A stretch of DNA of 62,000 nt from Branchiostoma floridae (taxonomy: Eukaryota > Chordata > Leptocardii > Amphioxiformes > Branchiostomatidae): contig NC_049981.1 of NCBI RefSeq assembly GCF_000003815.2, positions 16,534,290 through 16,596,289 on the forward strand, given 5' to 3'. The stretch's first letter is position 1. Every line of letters starts with the position of its first letter. A model generated the notes under the pieces. That model searched no databases, had not been told where the DNA came from, and saw only the letters and a program-made list of their open reading frames with translations. This document shows, in pieces, positions 48,701 to 56,474 of the stretch. Both the position numbers and the translations under genes were made by a program.

Positions 48701-49506
48701 AAAGAACCGCACCTAATCATGAGCATATTAGCATGACAAATGGCCGCTTGGCTTTACATAAGTACAAGCTTTAGTGTGGTAACATCAAACTAAAAAGGCA
48801 GCTTGTACTGCAAACAGTTACAATCCGTTGTTATGGACTAGTTCTATTTTTCATTCTGAATCACGTTTATTTTCATTGTCGGTTCTTCTTCAACATGCAT
48901 TTATGTTTTTTGGACGTCTTCTCACACAATACAGCCAACTCATCTTCTAATACAGACGTGACATGCTAATACTTTCATCAGTGAGATACACACACTAACC
49001 AGAATTACTCAGCCAACCAAAACTCAAAAGTAATCACAGCTTATATCTAGTGTACAAGTGTATTCAAAAATCAATTCTTATTGCACAGATGTGGGCCTCT
49101 ATATTCTGTACTCCAAAACCGCGTTTTGATCATTAAGGCAAAACTTCCTTCAATGCCAATTTACAACTTGGGAATTACACATTCATTTACAGTCTTCATT
49201 TTAATTAATTTGTGAAGAATTGCAAAAAAAAAAATTTTATCACTACAATATACGCATCCTTGCGACCAATTGTAAATTGACAGTAGCTTTCAATAATTCT
49301 AACATGTAATAGGGTGTTTAATGACTGACCTCATATTCAAGCGTGGTCCGTACTTCATTTTAATTTCTTACACTTATTTTATATAGGCTATCGTTAGATC
49401 GTATGAGGTACTTACCAGCGGTGGTTGACGTATTCAGACTGACCCCCACACTGCCACATACCAGCAGCACACAGACAATCAGCGAGCAGACTCCTGCGGT
49501 AGCCAT
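21441..49506 (-). CDS. Ionotropic glutamate receptor subunit without an amino-terminal domain, nine exons
   Basis: Ligand-gated cation-channel subunit for the plasma membrane. Exons (- strand): 49416-49506, 29248-29352, 26890-26975, 26293-26487, 25246-25475, 24309-24406, 23741-23968, 22410-22662, 21468-21705. All eight junctions keep phase, giving 508 codons, or 516 if exon 9 reads on to TAA 21441-21443. Order: signal peptide 1-23, linker to about 85, S1 86-208, M1 about 212-232, pore loop 256-269, M3 281-304, S2 about 310-460, M4 467-492. Ligand-pocket residues P167, T169, R174 and E383 and the S2 disulfide pair C398/C452 align with AMPA/kainate receptors. The LIVBP-like amino-terminal domain is absent, as in vertebrate kainate-binding proteins. 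The Q/R site is Arg (R267). It may belong to an invertebrate iGluR class rather than AMPA/kainate proper; a tree is needed. Confidence 0.9.
22150..22375 (-). repeat. tRNA-derived SINE, antisense, in iGluR intron 8
   Basis: GGTTTGAACCTGCGACATAT (22312-22331) is the antisense of a pol III B-box region. It is followed by a segment ending CATTCTACCGCC and preceded by a CCAAGGACACCACG block, the layout of a widespread marine SINE body. It belongs with the copy near 39780-39945. Confidence 0.5.
22410..22662 (-). CDS. iGluR exon 8: S2 domain
   Basis: Acceptor ACACCAATAG|AC and donor GTGGG|GTATGT; phase 1 in, phase 2 out. It encodes [21 protein letters not shown] with E383 (aligned with the acidic residue that holds the ligand amino group), QNC (C398) and [12 protein letters not shown], a hallmark of iGluR S2. 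Confidence 0.9.
22905..23034. repeat. Foldback repeat in iGluR intron 7
   Basis: The 33-bp arm 22905-22937 (GCGTTTCAAGTGACATCC...) pairs with 23001-23034 read in reverse complement, with a few mismatches. The loop holds a direct repeat of ATAAACAGTTC. Probably a MITE or the end of a larger dispersed element; target duplications not resolved. Confidence 0.65.
23445..23540 (-). repeat. tRNA-like SINE head, antisense, in iGluR intron 7
   Basis: On the - strand, AGTGGTAAGCGACGTTGCC resembles a pol III A box, followed about 40 bp later by GAGTTCGATTCCGG, a good B box. The order and spacing are tRNA-like, but the sequence does not fold as an intact tRNA in my reading. Confidence 0.5.
23741..23968 (-). 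CDS. iGluR exon 7: M3 channel gate and start of S2
   Basis: Acceptor TATTCCAG|GA and donor CAAGTAG|GTAGGT, phase 1 in and out. It encodes [19 protein letters not shown] and the gate motif [12 protein letters not shown], a variant of the family [23 protein letters not shown] then aligns with the S2 loop that in AMPA receptors carries the Ser-Thr pair contacting the ligand side chain; here the aligned residues are Phe-Leu. Confidence 0.93.
24309..24406 (-). CDS. iGluR exon 6: pore loop with Arg at the Q/R site
   Basis: Acceptor TTTTGCTTAG|G and donor AAAG|GTGAGT; phase 2 in, phase 1 out. [14 protein letters not shown] aligns with the AMPA pore loop NSLWFSLGAFMQQG, placing R267 at the Q/R site and K268 after it. 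A Cys/Asn-rich linker ([18 protein letters not shown]) precedes it. Confidence 0.9.
24450..25012 (+). mobile_element. 5'-truncated LINE fragment in iGluR intron 5
   Basis: The frame 24482-24880 ends in TGA. It contains [23 protein letters not shown] and [13 protein letters not shown], matching in order the C-terminal zinc-binding region of the LINE at 46400-46964 ([35 protein letters not shown]). A short 3' untranslated part follows with CAATAAAG near 24983. It lies antisense to the receptor gene. Confidence 0.8.
25246..25475 (-). CDS. iGluR exon 5: second half of S1 and M1
   Basis: Acceptor GGTATAG|AGA, phase 0 in, phase 2 out. It encodes [20 protein letters not shown], the S1 core with P167, T169 and R174, then [17 protein letters not shown] and the M1 helix ([17 protein letters not shown]). 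The donor AG|GTGTGC is weak, but the next exon needs exactly this phase. Confidence 0.93.
25476..26292. other. iGluR intron 4, nothing recognised
   Basis: AT-rich with poly-A/poly-T runs near 25630-25660 that can form a small hairpin. No exon or mobile element identified. Confidence 0.6.
26293..26487 (-). CDS. iGluR exon 4: S1 domain
   Basis: Acceptor TGTATACAG|GAA and donor TCCGGT|GTAAGC, phase 0 on both sides (65 codons). It encodes [27 protein letters not shown] and YVSPDGKYG, then [11 protein letters not shown], the standard S1 sequence series of iGluRs. F110 sits where AMPA receptors have the ring-stacking Tyr. Confidence 0.93.
26890..26975 (-). CDS. iGluR exon 3: entry to S1
   Basis: Acceptor CACCCTTTCAG|GG and donor TTTTG|GTAAGA; phase 1 in, phase 0 out. 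Reads [18 protein letters not shown] and then LKAVTVL, which joins EDPY of exon 4 exactly as in other iGluRs. It was found by phase and context because it is too short to stand out alone. Confidence 0.88.
26976..28430. other. iGluR intron 2, left part, nothing recognised
   Basis: No exon identified. The stretch 27066-27112 resembles 3668-3712 and may be a copy of an unnamed dispersed repeat. Confidence 0.5.
28431..29005. repeat. Degenerate tandem repeat, unit about 150 bp, four copies
   Basis: The landmark TCAAGTTCAA recurs at 28431, 28578, 28731 and 28883 (spacing 147, 153, 152), followed in each unit by a GGCCCAAAATCAAA-like and a CGTACCAAA-like block and ending near GAGATACAGCGC. Open frames on the + strand are long because the unit is C-rich and poor in TA. 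I take them as a by-product of the repeat, not a gene. Confidence 0.8.
29248..29352 (-). CDS. iGluR exon 2: Ser/Ala/Thr-rich linker
   Basis: Acceptor ATTCTATCCAG|CC and donor CAAAATG|GTACGT-like, phase 1 in and out, matching exons 1 and 3. It encodes a low-complexity linker ([30 protein letters not shown]) between signal peptide and S1, where other iGluRs have about 400 residues of amino-terminal domain. Confidence 0.75.
29353..37624. other. iGluR intron 1, first part, no gene recognised
   Basis: AT-rich and largely featureless. Notable items are an open stretch at 32729-32899 that could be a decayed exon, a perfect 10-bp hairpin with 8-nt loop at 33165-33192, and a GC-richer block at 33380-33540 with several TTAATTG sites. 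No amino-terminal-domain exon of the receptor was found on the - strand. Confidence 0.5.
33165..33192. repeat. Small perfect hairpin
   Basis: GTCGTATATC and GATATACGAC pair exactly around an 8-nt loop. Meaning unknown; could be chance. Confidence 0.5.
37617..37771. mobile_element. Foldback MITE (139 bp) with 8-bp target duplication
   Basis: The element 37625-37763 starts TACTCTCCAAGCAGAGGTTG. Its right end is the reverse complement over about 48 bp with about two mismatches, leaving a loop of about 40 nt. TGTTATGG flanks it on both sides (37617-37624 and 37764-37771). An 8-bp duplication is typical of hAT-like elements. It lies in iGluR intron 1 and has no coding capacity. Confidence 0.85.
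38270..38375 (+). repeat. Possible tRNA-like SINE head (weak)
   Basis: GTGGCTCAATGCATCAAAGT resembles a tRNA 5' half with A box, and AGGTTCAAGTTCG is a poor B box about 70 bp later. Divergent. Confidence 0.3.
38922..39161. mobile_element. MITE with imperfect CCCCTTTCCA...GGACGGCG termini
   Basis: The left end CCCCTTTCCAATAGGACGG and the reverse complement of the right end CCCTCTTTCCACTATACGG match in the outer part and again at the following GCG(C/A)TC. The element is about 240 bp with an AT-rich middle. The left terminus matches the right end of the element at 7732-8046, so both belong to one family. Confidence 0.6.
39290..39640. promoter_or_regulatory. Candidate intronic regulatory block (speculative)
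   Basis: This block has fewer AT runs than its surroundings and a cluster of sites resembling homeodomain (CAATTACC, CTAATTAGC), Hox (TTTTATGG), SOX (AACAAT) and TCF (CTTTGATC) motifs. Such short motifs occur often by chance, so this is a pointer only. Confidence 0.2.
39780..39945 (+). repeat. tRNA-derived SINE copy, sense
   Basis: ATGGGTTCTATCC resembles a decayed B box; TGTGTCCTTATGAAAGACAC and GGCTACCTAACTTC follow. These are the reverse complement of the blocks seen at 22150-22375, so the two are copies of one family. Confidence 0.5.
39950..42197. other. iGluR intron 1, no feature recognised
   Basis: No exon, RNA gene or mobile element that I can support. Confidence 0.5.
42198..42320. 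repeat. Minisatellite, unit about 32 bp, about four copies
   Basis: GGCAGTTCGAAATGTGAACA-like units begin near 42200, 42231, 42264 and 42296, with the later copies most alike. Confidence 0.8.
42321..43580. other. iGluR intron 1, no feature recognised
   Basis: AT-rich, no supported exon or repeat. Confidence 0.5.
43582..43710 (+). repeat. tRNA-derived SINE
   Basis: TGGCTTAGTAGAGTTGG is a good pol III A box and GGGTTTGAATCC (43636-43647) a good B box at tRNA-like spacing. The body then has GGTTACCTGACTTGGG, like the SINE body at 39780-39945. Imperfect pairing argues against a working tRNA. Confidence 0.6.
44303..44389. repeat. Degenerate (TTATG/TTACG)n pentamer repeat
   Basis: About 17 pentamer units alternating TTATG, TTACG and CTATG. 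Confidence 0.85.
45446..46407. mobile_element. Non-autonomous piggyBac-type element (962 bp) nested in the LINE
   Basis: Termini CCCTCAAACCACCGTA and its exact reverse complement TACGGTGGTTTGAGGG are flanked by TTAA on both sides (45442-45445 and 46408-46411), the signature of piggyBac-superfamily insertion. There is no transposase frame. Just inside each end lies the near-palindrome GGGGTCAAAACTGACCCC (about 45490 and, inverted, about 46373), with a third copy near 46195. The orientation of the element itself is undefined. Confidence 0.92.
47040..47066 (+). repeat. (TCATTG)n LINE tail
   Basis: Four TCATTG-type units close the LINE 3' end, as in CR1/L2-like elements that end in short tandem repeats instead of poly-A. 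Confidence 0.75.
47067..49415. other. iGluR intron 1, promoter-proximal part, no feature recognised
   Basis: No supported exon or repeat. Regulatory sequence is plausible here but not visible by eye. Confidence 0.5.
49416..49506 (-). CDS. iGluR exon 1: start codon and signal peptide
   Basis: ATG at 49506-49504 opens [23 protein letters not shown], a typical signal peptide, followed by NTSTTA. Donor GCTG|GTAAGTACC-like, phase 1, fits exon 2 directly. It is separated from exon 2 by a 20-kb intron, so the link rests on phase, strand and the need for a signal peptide. Confidence 0.75.
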
Positions 49507-50476
49507 CACATTCTCAATGTACTTCTGCTGGCAGATCGCAATAGATGGTTGCTTCTAGTCCTTGTGACGGAAACATTTATCACGTCCAAACACCGATGGT
49601 ACGTTGGAAACTACAAGATGTTGCTAATGCTTTTTAGCAGTTTAACTTTAACATGCTATTCAAGCAAAAAGACGTTGGAATCACTATGGAGCTTGGCATT
49701 TCTGCAATACTGCGATGGAAATCTTCTACAAACAGTTCTGAGGGTACCACGCTGGAATGGCTTATAAGAGACGTCAGAATCCCAGTGGAATCCTTCTTCA
49801 GATTCCTGTAGATTTACCTTTGTCCCTCAAAGTCTCCAACAGGAAGTCCATAAGAATACCTAGGCATAACCCGTTTAGAGATATATTTTTACACTACAGA
49901 ATATGTCTTCCAGTTGATATCTCCTCCGTAGTTTTCACCTGCACAGGTACAGTCACACGTCTTACACTTCTCCAGTTGATACTTAATGCAGTAGCGAAAA
50001 AATCTGTACTTAAAGGCGTCGACGATTACCATTGACCTTTCTGTACTTCATTGGCTGTGATAGATCGGCTATAATGGTCCTTAGGTCTAAGATGCTACGA
50101 AGCTGTTCCAATCGTCACTCCTTTAGTTTGTAGCTGTGTGGACGTTCTACCACAGAGTGCGTCGATGTCCAGAATCGTCCTCACTATTCTGCTTTAACGA
50201 AGACAGGGCTTCTTTGGTCGTTCTTGGCTCTGAACCCAGAATCTCCTGCAATCATCACGGCTGTCCCTCTCCGTTCGCCACTGCAGTGATAAGGCTCCTG
50301 TACCTCCGCCTATTCTTCGAATTGCCTTCACATTCAAGGTTTAAACGCGTGCATGTCTGTTGAGGCAAGGATAAATGGAAAGATAATGTCATCTGTGCCT
50401 TGTGATCACGGCAGCTGCAAATTGCTATCTTAACAACGTAAATATCTGCCTGTAAGATGTACCGCTGGTGTTAAGT
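49507..50476. other. Upstream of the iGluR start codon; promoter not resolved
   Basis: No clear TATA box or CpG island. CCAG|CAGAAG about 20 bp upstream of the ATG could be an acceptor of a 5' untranslated exon. Open frames at 49757-50363 have no recognisable motif. Confidence 0.4.
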
Positions 50477-50761
50477 CTACAGGCGCCGGTAAGATTTCAC
50501 CAGCCCCGGGCATCTGAAAGCTACTATAGAAACGGCCATCACACTATGATTCACAGCAGATATAGACACTTTGGTGCAGCTGATGCCTTTCCTGACACGC
50601 CGTGCTAGCCATGGGGCATGACTAGCATGGGTAATGTGACCGAGATGGGATTGCGCTACTTGTTTCGGAAGCAAAATGTCTCTCGATATGACAGACCTGC
50701 TTTCAGGAAAATACTTGGGAATGACACTGGGGAAATCCTTACGCAACATTTCAAACATGTA
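50477..50761 (-). CDS. Candidate terminal coding exon of an unrecognised gene
   Basis: On the - strand a strong acceptor (TTTTTTCTTATTCCCAG|TAC) opens a 94-codon frame (YMFEMLRKDFPSVIPKYFPE ... PGLVKSYRRL) ending in TAG at 50477-50479. It has balanced amino-acid use and higher GC than the flanks, but no domain that I recognise and no matching upstream exon. It may be a real last exon, a decayed fragment or chance. Confidence 0.3.
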   Translation of the reverse strand, partial: YMFEMLRKDFPSVIPKYFPESRSVISRDILLPKQVAQSHLGHITHASHAPWLARRVRKGISCTKVSISAVNHSVMAVSIVAFRCPGLVKSYRRL

Positions 50762-51198
50762 CTGGGAATAAGAAAAAACATTTAGGCAGCTACGTAAAAG
50801 AAAATAACTTACGGTAGTGTGGGGAACATATGTTTGCAATGTGCTGTATAAAGAAAGGCACAGAAGCCAATGGGTAACATTTTGCCAAAATGTACTATAA
50901 AACTTGGTTTAGAATAATTTTGGCGTTACATCCCATCTAACCATAGCAGCCTAAATAATGTTAACTTCTTCCGCTAAACAGAATGTCACAAACGATTTAC
51001 AAGAAATACAACATCACGGGTATACTGTCCGCACTCTACGCCACAAATCATTTAGTTCGTTGCCCTTCCTGCCTTTGGAAGAGGTACTAGTATGTTGAGG
51101 TGTTTTGTATCCATACCAATAGGCATCTAATTTTGTGCCGATCACAAGAATCTGTTTCCAAATAAGAATGACGTGTAGATGAATAATTGAGTGTTATC

Positions 51199-51308
51199 CT
51201 AACGCATTTTTGGTAAAGATTCAAGAATTCTATCATCAAGAACGTGCTTGCCCACCTGCTCATATTGCTTGATCCACGTGCATTGAGACTCCTTGTTGAA
51301 AGACTTCG
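51199..51308 (-). CDS. Candidate short terminal exon of an unrecognised gene (weak)
   Basis: On the - strand the acceptor TTCATTTGCAG|CG opens a 35-residue frame (SFNKESQCTWIKQYEQVGKH ...) ending in TAG at 51199-51201. It is hydrophilic and protein-like but too short for a family call. Its phase does not connect to the candidate at 50477-50761. Confidence 0.22.
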
Positions 51309-51314
51309 CTGCAA

Positions 51315-54300
51315 ATGAAACAGTCGGCTGAACTACATGCCAAGAGGATGCTCTCGACGGGCACATCCACTTAAAACCTTGCAGATATATATGGCACTAT
51401 CTAAAAGGTCGTCACACTGATAGGAACGTTTCCCATCACCAACTGCCGAAGATGTTCTAGAGGTCCTCAGTGTAGATTAGTTGGCAGACCGTGGAGAGGT
51501 CTTTATTTCAGTGCTACGTGAGCGGCTTGTACTGAATATAACATGCTCGAGAGACAGAGAGAGAGATTTTGGCGTTGAGATATCCCGGCAAACTGTACAA
51601 GCTCGAGTAATCTTGTTGGCGATGTTTGTCATGCTCTGCTGGCGACATCGCCGCTGTGGATTTGCATACTATCCGTTGAGGGTATATAGCGTACTCCGCC
51701 CTGCGAACGCCTAAAAACTACAACCACGTCTCTTTACTGTCAATTATAGTCGCAAAATTACACGAAAACTGAAGAAAATGATCTTTCGACACATGCTTCC
51801 ATTACACCTTCTAAGGGATTAGAAGAGAAACACATCTGGCTAGAATTAGTTCCAAGCTAATATAATGAGGCGTAAGTCATTATTTTGAGTCCCATAGCCA
51901 TATAAATGCAAATACGTTTTATCATTACCTTAGGTTTTATTAGTATACGAGGCAGAATCTACTTATAGATTTATACATGGCATTTTTCGAACATGCCTTT
52001 AGGACTTCAATTATCCAGTAAATGCCGCCTTCAAGTCTGCACAAAGAAAGCGTTTCTGAACTCTCGACATGGCATTTGAACGTTTACACTAGAGTCAATA
52101 TTTTAGCTCTCTTGTAGGTCGAGATTGCAAACTTCATCTTAGCAAGAACCCAGGTGGTAGGGACAATGGAAATGAACTTTCTAAGTCTTTTTTTCGCAGA
52201 TTCATCAATAACTATAGAATACATCATGCTGCATGCCAAGAAACATTCATCTGACCTTCACTCCTTATCCCAAGTGTGCTGTGAAATAAGCAGGAATGTT
52301 TTTACGATTATCTAGACGAGTGTCGTCTATGCGTCATACTTCATATATCATATCAGTATGCTGTTATCATAATTGGAAAGTAAAATGAATGACAGAACTC
52401 TATTGCAGGACGCCAGGAACAAAACTGACATTGATAACCTGGAGCTGCCCAACAGCCATGAATGGCATACACTGACTTACACATAAATGACATTTTGTAT
52501 ATAGCAATAGGTGATAGGATGGCCGAGTCATGACTTATCTGCATGTATTTTGATATGGTATAGCCAATGTTCGGTTAACATTGTCGAAACATTTAGAAAC
52601 CAATGACAACCAATGCATACTAACGACTGCTGACATTGCATTTTCAATTGGAATTGTCAGTGCAATGCTAATATTGGATGACGTGACAACACACACAACT
52701 ATGCGTTATGAGGCTTGGTGCACTAATTATGCATATGCAGTGATTGGGCAGTGTATTTCAGTCAATAAATGTGATTTATAAACAAAACGCACCATTTTTA
52801 TTCACCATGTTATACCATAGTATGTGTCCACTCAACATCATTATACTATGATTAGATAGGACATACGACCTTTTCTTCATAAAACAGATTATGCATTTAA
52901 ACTTATCAGAACTGATACAATGCATAGCAATTACATGTGCTTTGGGAAGACTCGATTTCAGCTATATATTACTGCCACTACACTGCTTAAAGTGTTCAAT
53001 GAAACAGCACGAAAGTGCATCTTATGATAGACAAGATGCTACATCTAAATTAGTAGCTACCGAAGTGCACTTTCTGACAGCCTAATTGGTAAGGTAATAA
53101 CAGGCGCAGTATGGAATGGTTACACTTGCATTAGGCTATTAGGCATGGCATCTTCTCTGACAAATCTGTCAGTTTATGACAGCACCTAATCAAGATTAAA
53201 GTAAACTCTGGTGGCGTTACCCAGCGGGTTAGGAATATCAAAACATTGTTGATCTTTGGGTTGATTAAGAAACTGATTGTTCGGTAGATTCTACTTATTT
53301 ATGTCCCGTTGAATATCTAGATAGATGACGAAAACATGGTCAATTGTACGGTATTGCATCTTGAATGATAGTCGGACAATGATGTCGATCGTGTTTAGCA
53401 AAATGTGTTAACTGATATAGACTAGAAAAATACAACACCACGAAATGTTATAACCGAGATGTATTTTTTCACAATATCAAATCATACTGTTGTGATACAA
53501 GCTTAAGACAGATTACTTCATCAAATATCAATTAGAAATTTTTGTGTGGGATTGATGAGATTGGGATTTTGATGCGGATGATGTATTAGTTTGCGAATAT
53601 TTTTTTTCTTAATCATTTGAAAAGATGAGGAAGCAAATCATCCTGTGGGAAAAGCAAATCCTTCACCATATGACAATTAGTAGAACAGCATGTTATAGAT
53701 CAGGAGAGGTTCGAGCAGTGGCCCTTGTGGAACACATGTACTCACCGTCTATTTGCTAGTCCGTTACCATAGTGCAACACATTAAACTTCCTTGCAACAC
53801 ATATACAGACCATATGAAGATGCTAGTCACATATAAAACAATATATTATGGACAGAAAACCTTGTGTCATTCGTATTTTGGAATTTTCACATCCGAACTG
53901 CAATAATATTGTTGAAATTGTGAAGCATAGTCGACATCCGTTACGTCTACGTGATGCACCAAGGCCTGCAAATTAGTAACCATAGAGTTACAAAGTCCAT
54001 TTCCGTTTCTTTGGCTTTCATGATTTCCGGATTAGCTTCTCGGTCGTAAATATTCAGACATTTTTCTTCATGACTGCGCATTTTCATTGCCTCATTGTAT
54101 CTCCACCCACTGAGGTCTCAGGACAATTTTACTGCGCATCCAAAGTTCATAAACGGGGGAAAATATCTTACAATTCATTCAACATTTTGAATCTCTGCGT
54201 CGAATACGTCATTTACAGTTTGAAGATTACTTTTCAATACCGGATGTCCGTAAAGCCTGGCCGGATATCGTTGACAGATGCGTCAGCGGGAACGCAAACC

Positions 54301-56423
54301 ACATACACAAGGTGTAAACTATTCAAACTAAGCACGTCATTTATTACTCTTATGTACGTCAACGCTAGATACATCCATTCTAGCTTCCACTTTGGGCCCC
54401 TGGGATAACGACTTACATGATGGACAATGTGTTTCGGTAGTACGCATCGTACGAACTGGGATATGCGCACATAGCCGGTAATTTAGTATTGATCAAGGCT
54501 CAAGATACTTATCTGAAGATTGAATAAATGTATCGATGATAGGTTTCCTGTCCATCAAACTATTATACTTAACGAGGTACTTCTCTCAGATAGGACGTTG
54601 AATGGGGGCCCGTGTTGGAGGCAAGCCAGACCTCGAGCACGTAATAGAACGTCCTGCACTTATAAAAAAAATGAGGGTCCATTCCGGTGTGAATGGTTCA
54701 GATGAATCTGTCCAACTATGAATCTTGTGCAAACATGTTGTATTGCGCCTTGGGATTTTATGGAGGAAATCCATGCGCGCATTGATACTTTTCGCCTGTT
54801 CTGCAAAAAAATAACCTACTCGGGGCTCCACGTCCGGAACTTGCCGACTCATATTGCGCAATAGGTTAGCATGTGTCGTCTTGTATAAAACACGTTATGT
54901 ATTCCGTACTAATTTCGTCAAACCCTTGGTCCAACTGGCCTTACGGTATTCTCATTACAGTCATATACATGTATCACCCAAGGTCCTCGGAGTCATATAC
55001 CAATAGTGTTCTTTTTGTACGTTCTTGTCAATCTATCAAATGTCAATTACTGCAGTTCAGCTAAGTCTACTAAGATGAACAAGACAACCTACATGCACCT
55101 TCTACAAATACTCTTTTGCTACATTGTGTTCTGCTTCAATTTCTATCATCAGTTCTGTGGCTTAATTGATTTTTTGCTGGATTTTATTTTTTCACCCTCC
55201 CGCATTGGTTTTGGGGTCTCTCGGGACGGTCATTTTTAAAATCATTGTGGCGTCGATCCGCTTTAAAAGGTATAAAACGTAGACAACAAAAACTTGCTGC
55301 CCCTACCACCTTTGACATTTTGTTTCATCCCTTGTGACGTACATAAAAGAGAAATAACAATATTTCAAGAAGATTATAAACGTTGCATAATGTATACAAC
55401 TGATGTCAAATGCCTCATTTTATTCATGTTCATTAAAAACATAAGCTACAAGATTCCAATGGCATGTAACAACAAATATTATAGTAGGACAGAAGATGTA
55501 AAAAAAATAGGTACAGAACATGGTAAATCCCTAAAGATTTGGTTTATTCACTTGAACTTTATAGTCTGTTATGCAAGCTATGAATATTGAAATGTATATC
55601 TATTTGCCATTCATGTTATATGGCAGACTGCATTCGAACTTTGGGCAGGAATGCGCCATGAGAACATTTCCATCGTTCTCAGATAAAATTGTGTCGTAGT
55701 TCCATTACTGGTGACATTTCTACTGAATGTTGCCAGGTACTTACTCCATATCGTATCCAGATAATTGCGAGAATCTGGGTCAAACCAAATCTATACATTA
55801 CCTTTCACGGATCAAAGACTCAAATTCCAAAAGAGCTAACCTGTAATCTTACCTGTCACAATGATTGATGGCATGAGTTGTAATGTTTATTAACTACGTC
55901 TATTTTACTGTTCTTGCCAACTGCGCCCTTTATCAAGCAATTCCAATAGTTTCAATTTGTGACGATTGCCAAAATTAGGACGAAGTCGACGGATGCTTCT
56001 TTTATTTTGTAACAAAAGATTTTGTCATGGATCTTCAAATACCCAAATCATCTGGTGTCAACAACGAATTGACAATTAAAAGTTGACCTAGATCCTCCAG
56101 TGTGTGGTCTTTCATCAAGGACTTAAAACACCCGTGCTCCTGACAAATGTGTCAAAGGCCATACCTGTAACTTGTGACCAGATTCTCTGTCTCTAGATCA
56201 AAGCACTAAGACAGGTCAAGGGTCGGGTACCTGGTCAAGCTTTCTCTAGATTTATCGGCTTATCTGGTATGCTTAATAGCCAATGCATCACACCGTGTTC
56301 ACAACAAACAAAATCGCACACCGTTTATCTTCATAAATCATCTTAACAGATAGTTGAAAAATAAAGAATTAACTTGGCTCACGGAAGTTCTTGTTGTGAC
56401 AGGAATAGCTGACGGCTCGTGTA

Positions 56424-56424
<1 letters not shown>
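51315..56424. other. No recognised gene
   Basis: Open frames are short and without motif. The stretch 51480-51715 is somewhat GC-richer with an open + frame of 77 codons, not recognised. Confidence 0.45.

Positions 56425-56474
<50 letters not shown>
56425..56474. repeat. (TA)n microsatellite
   Basis: About 50 bp of TA repeats with a single break. Confidence 0.95.
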
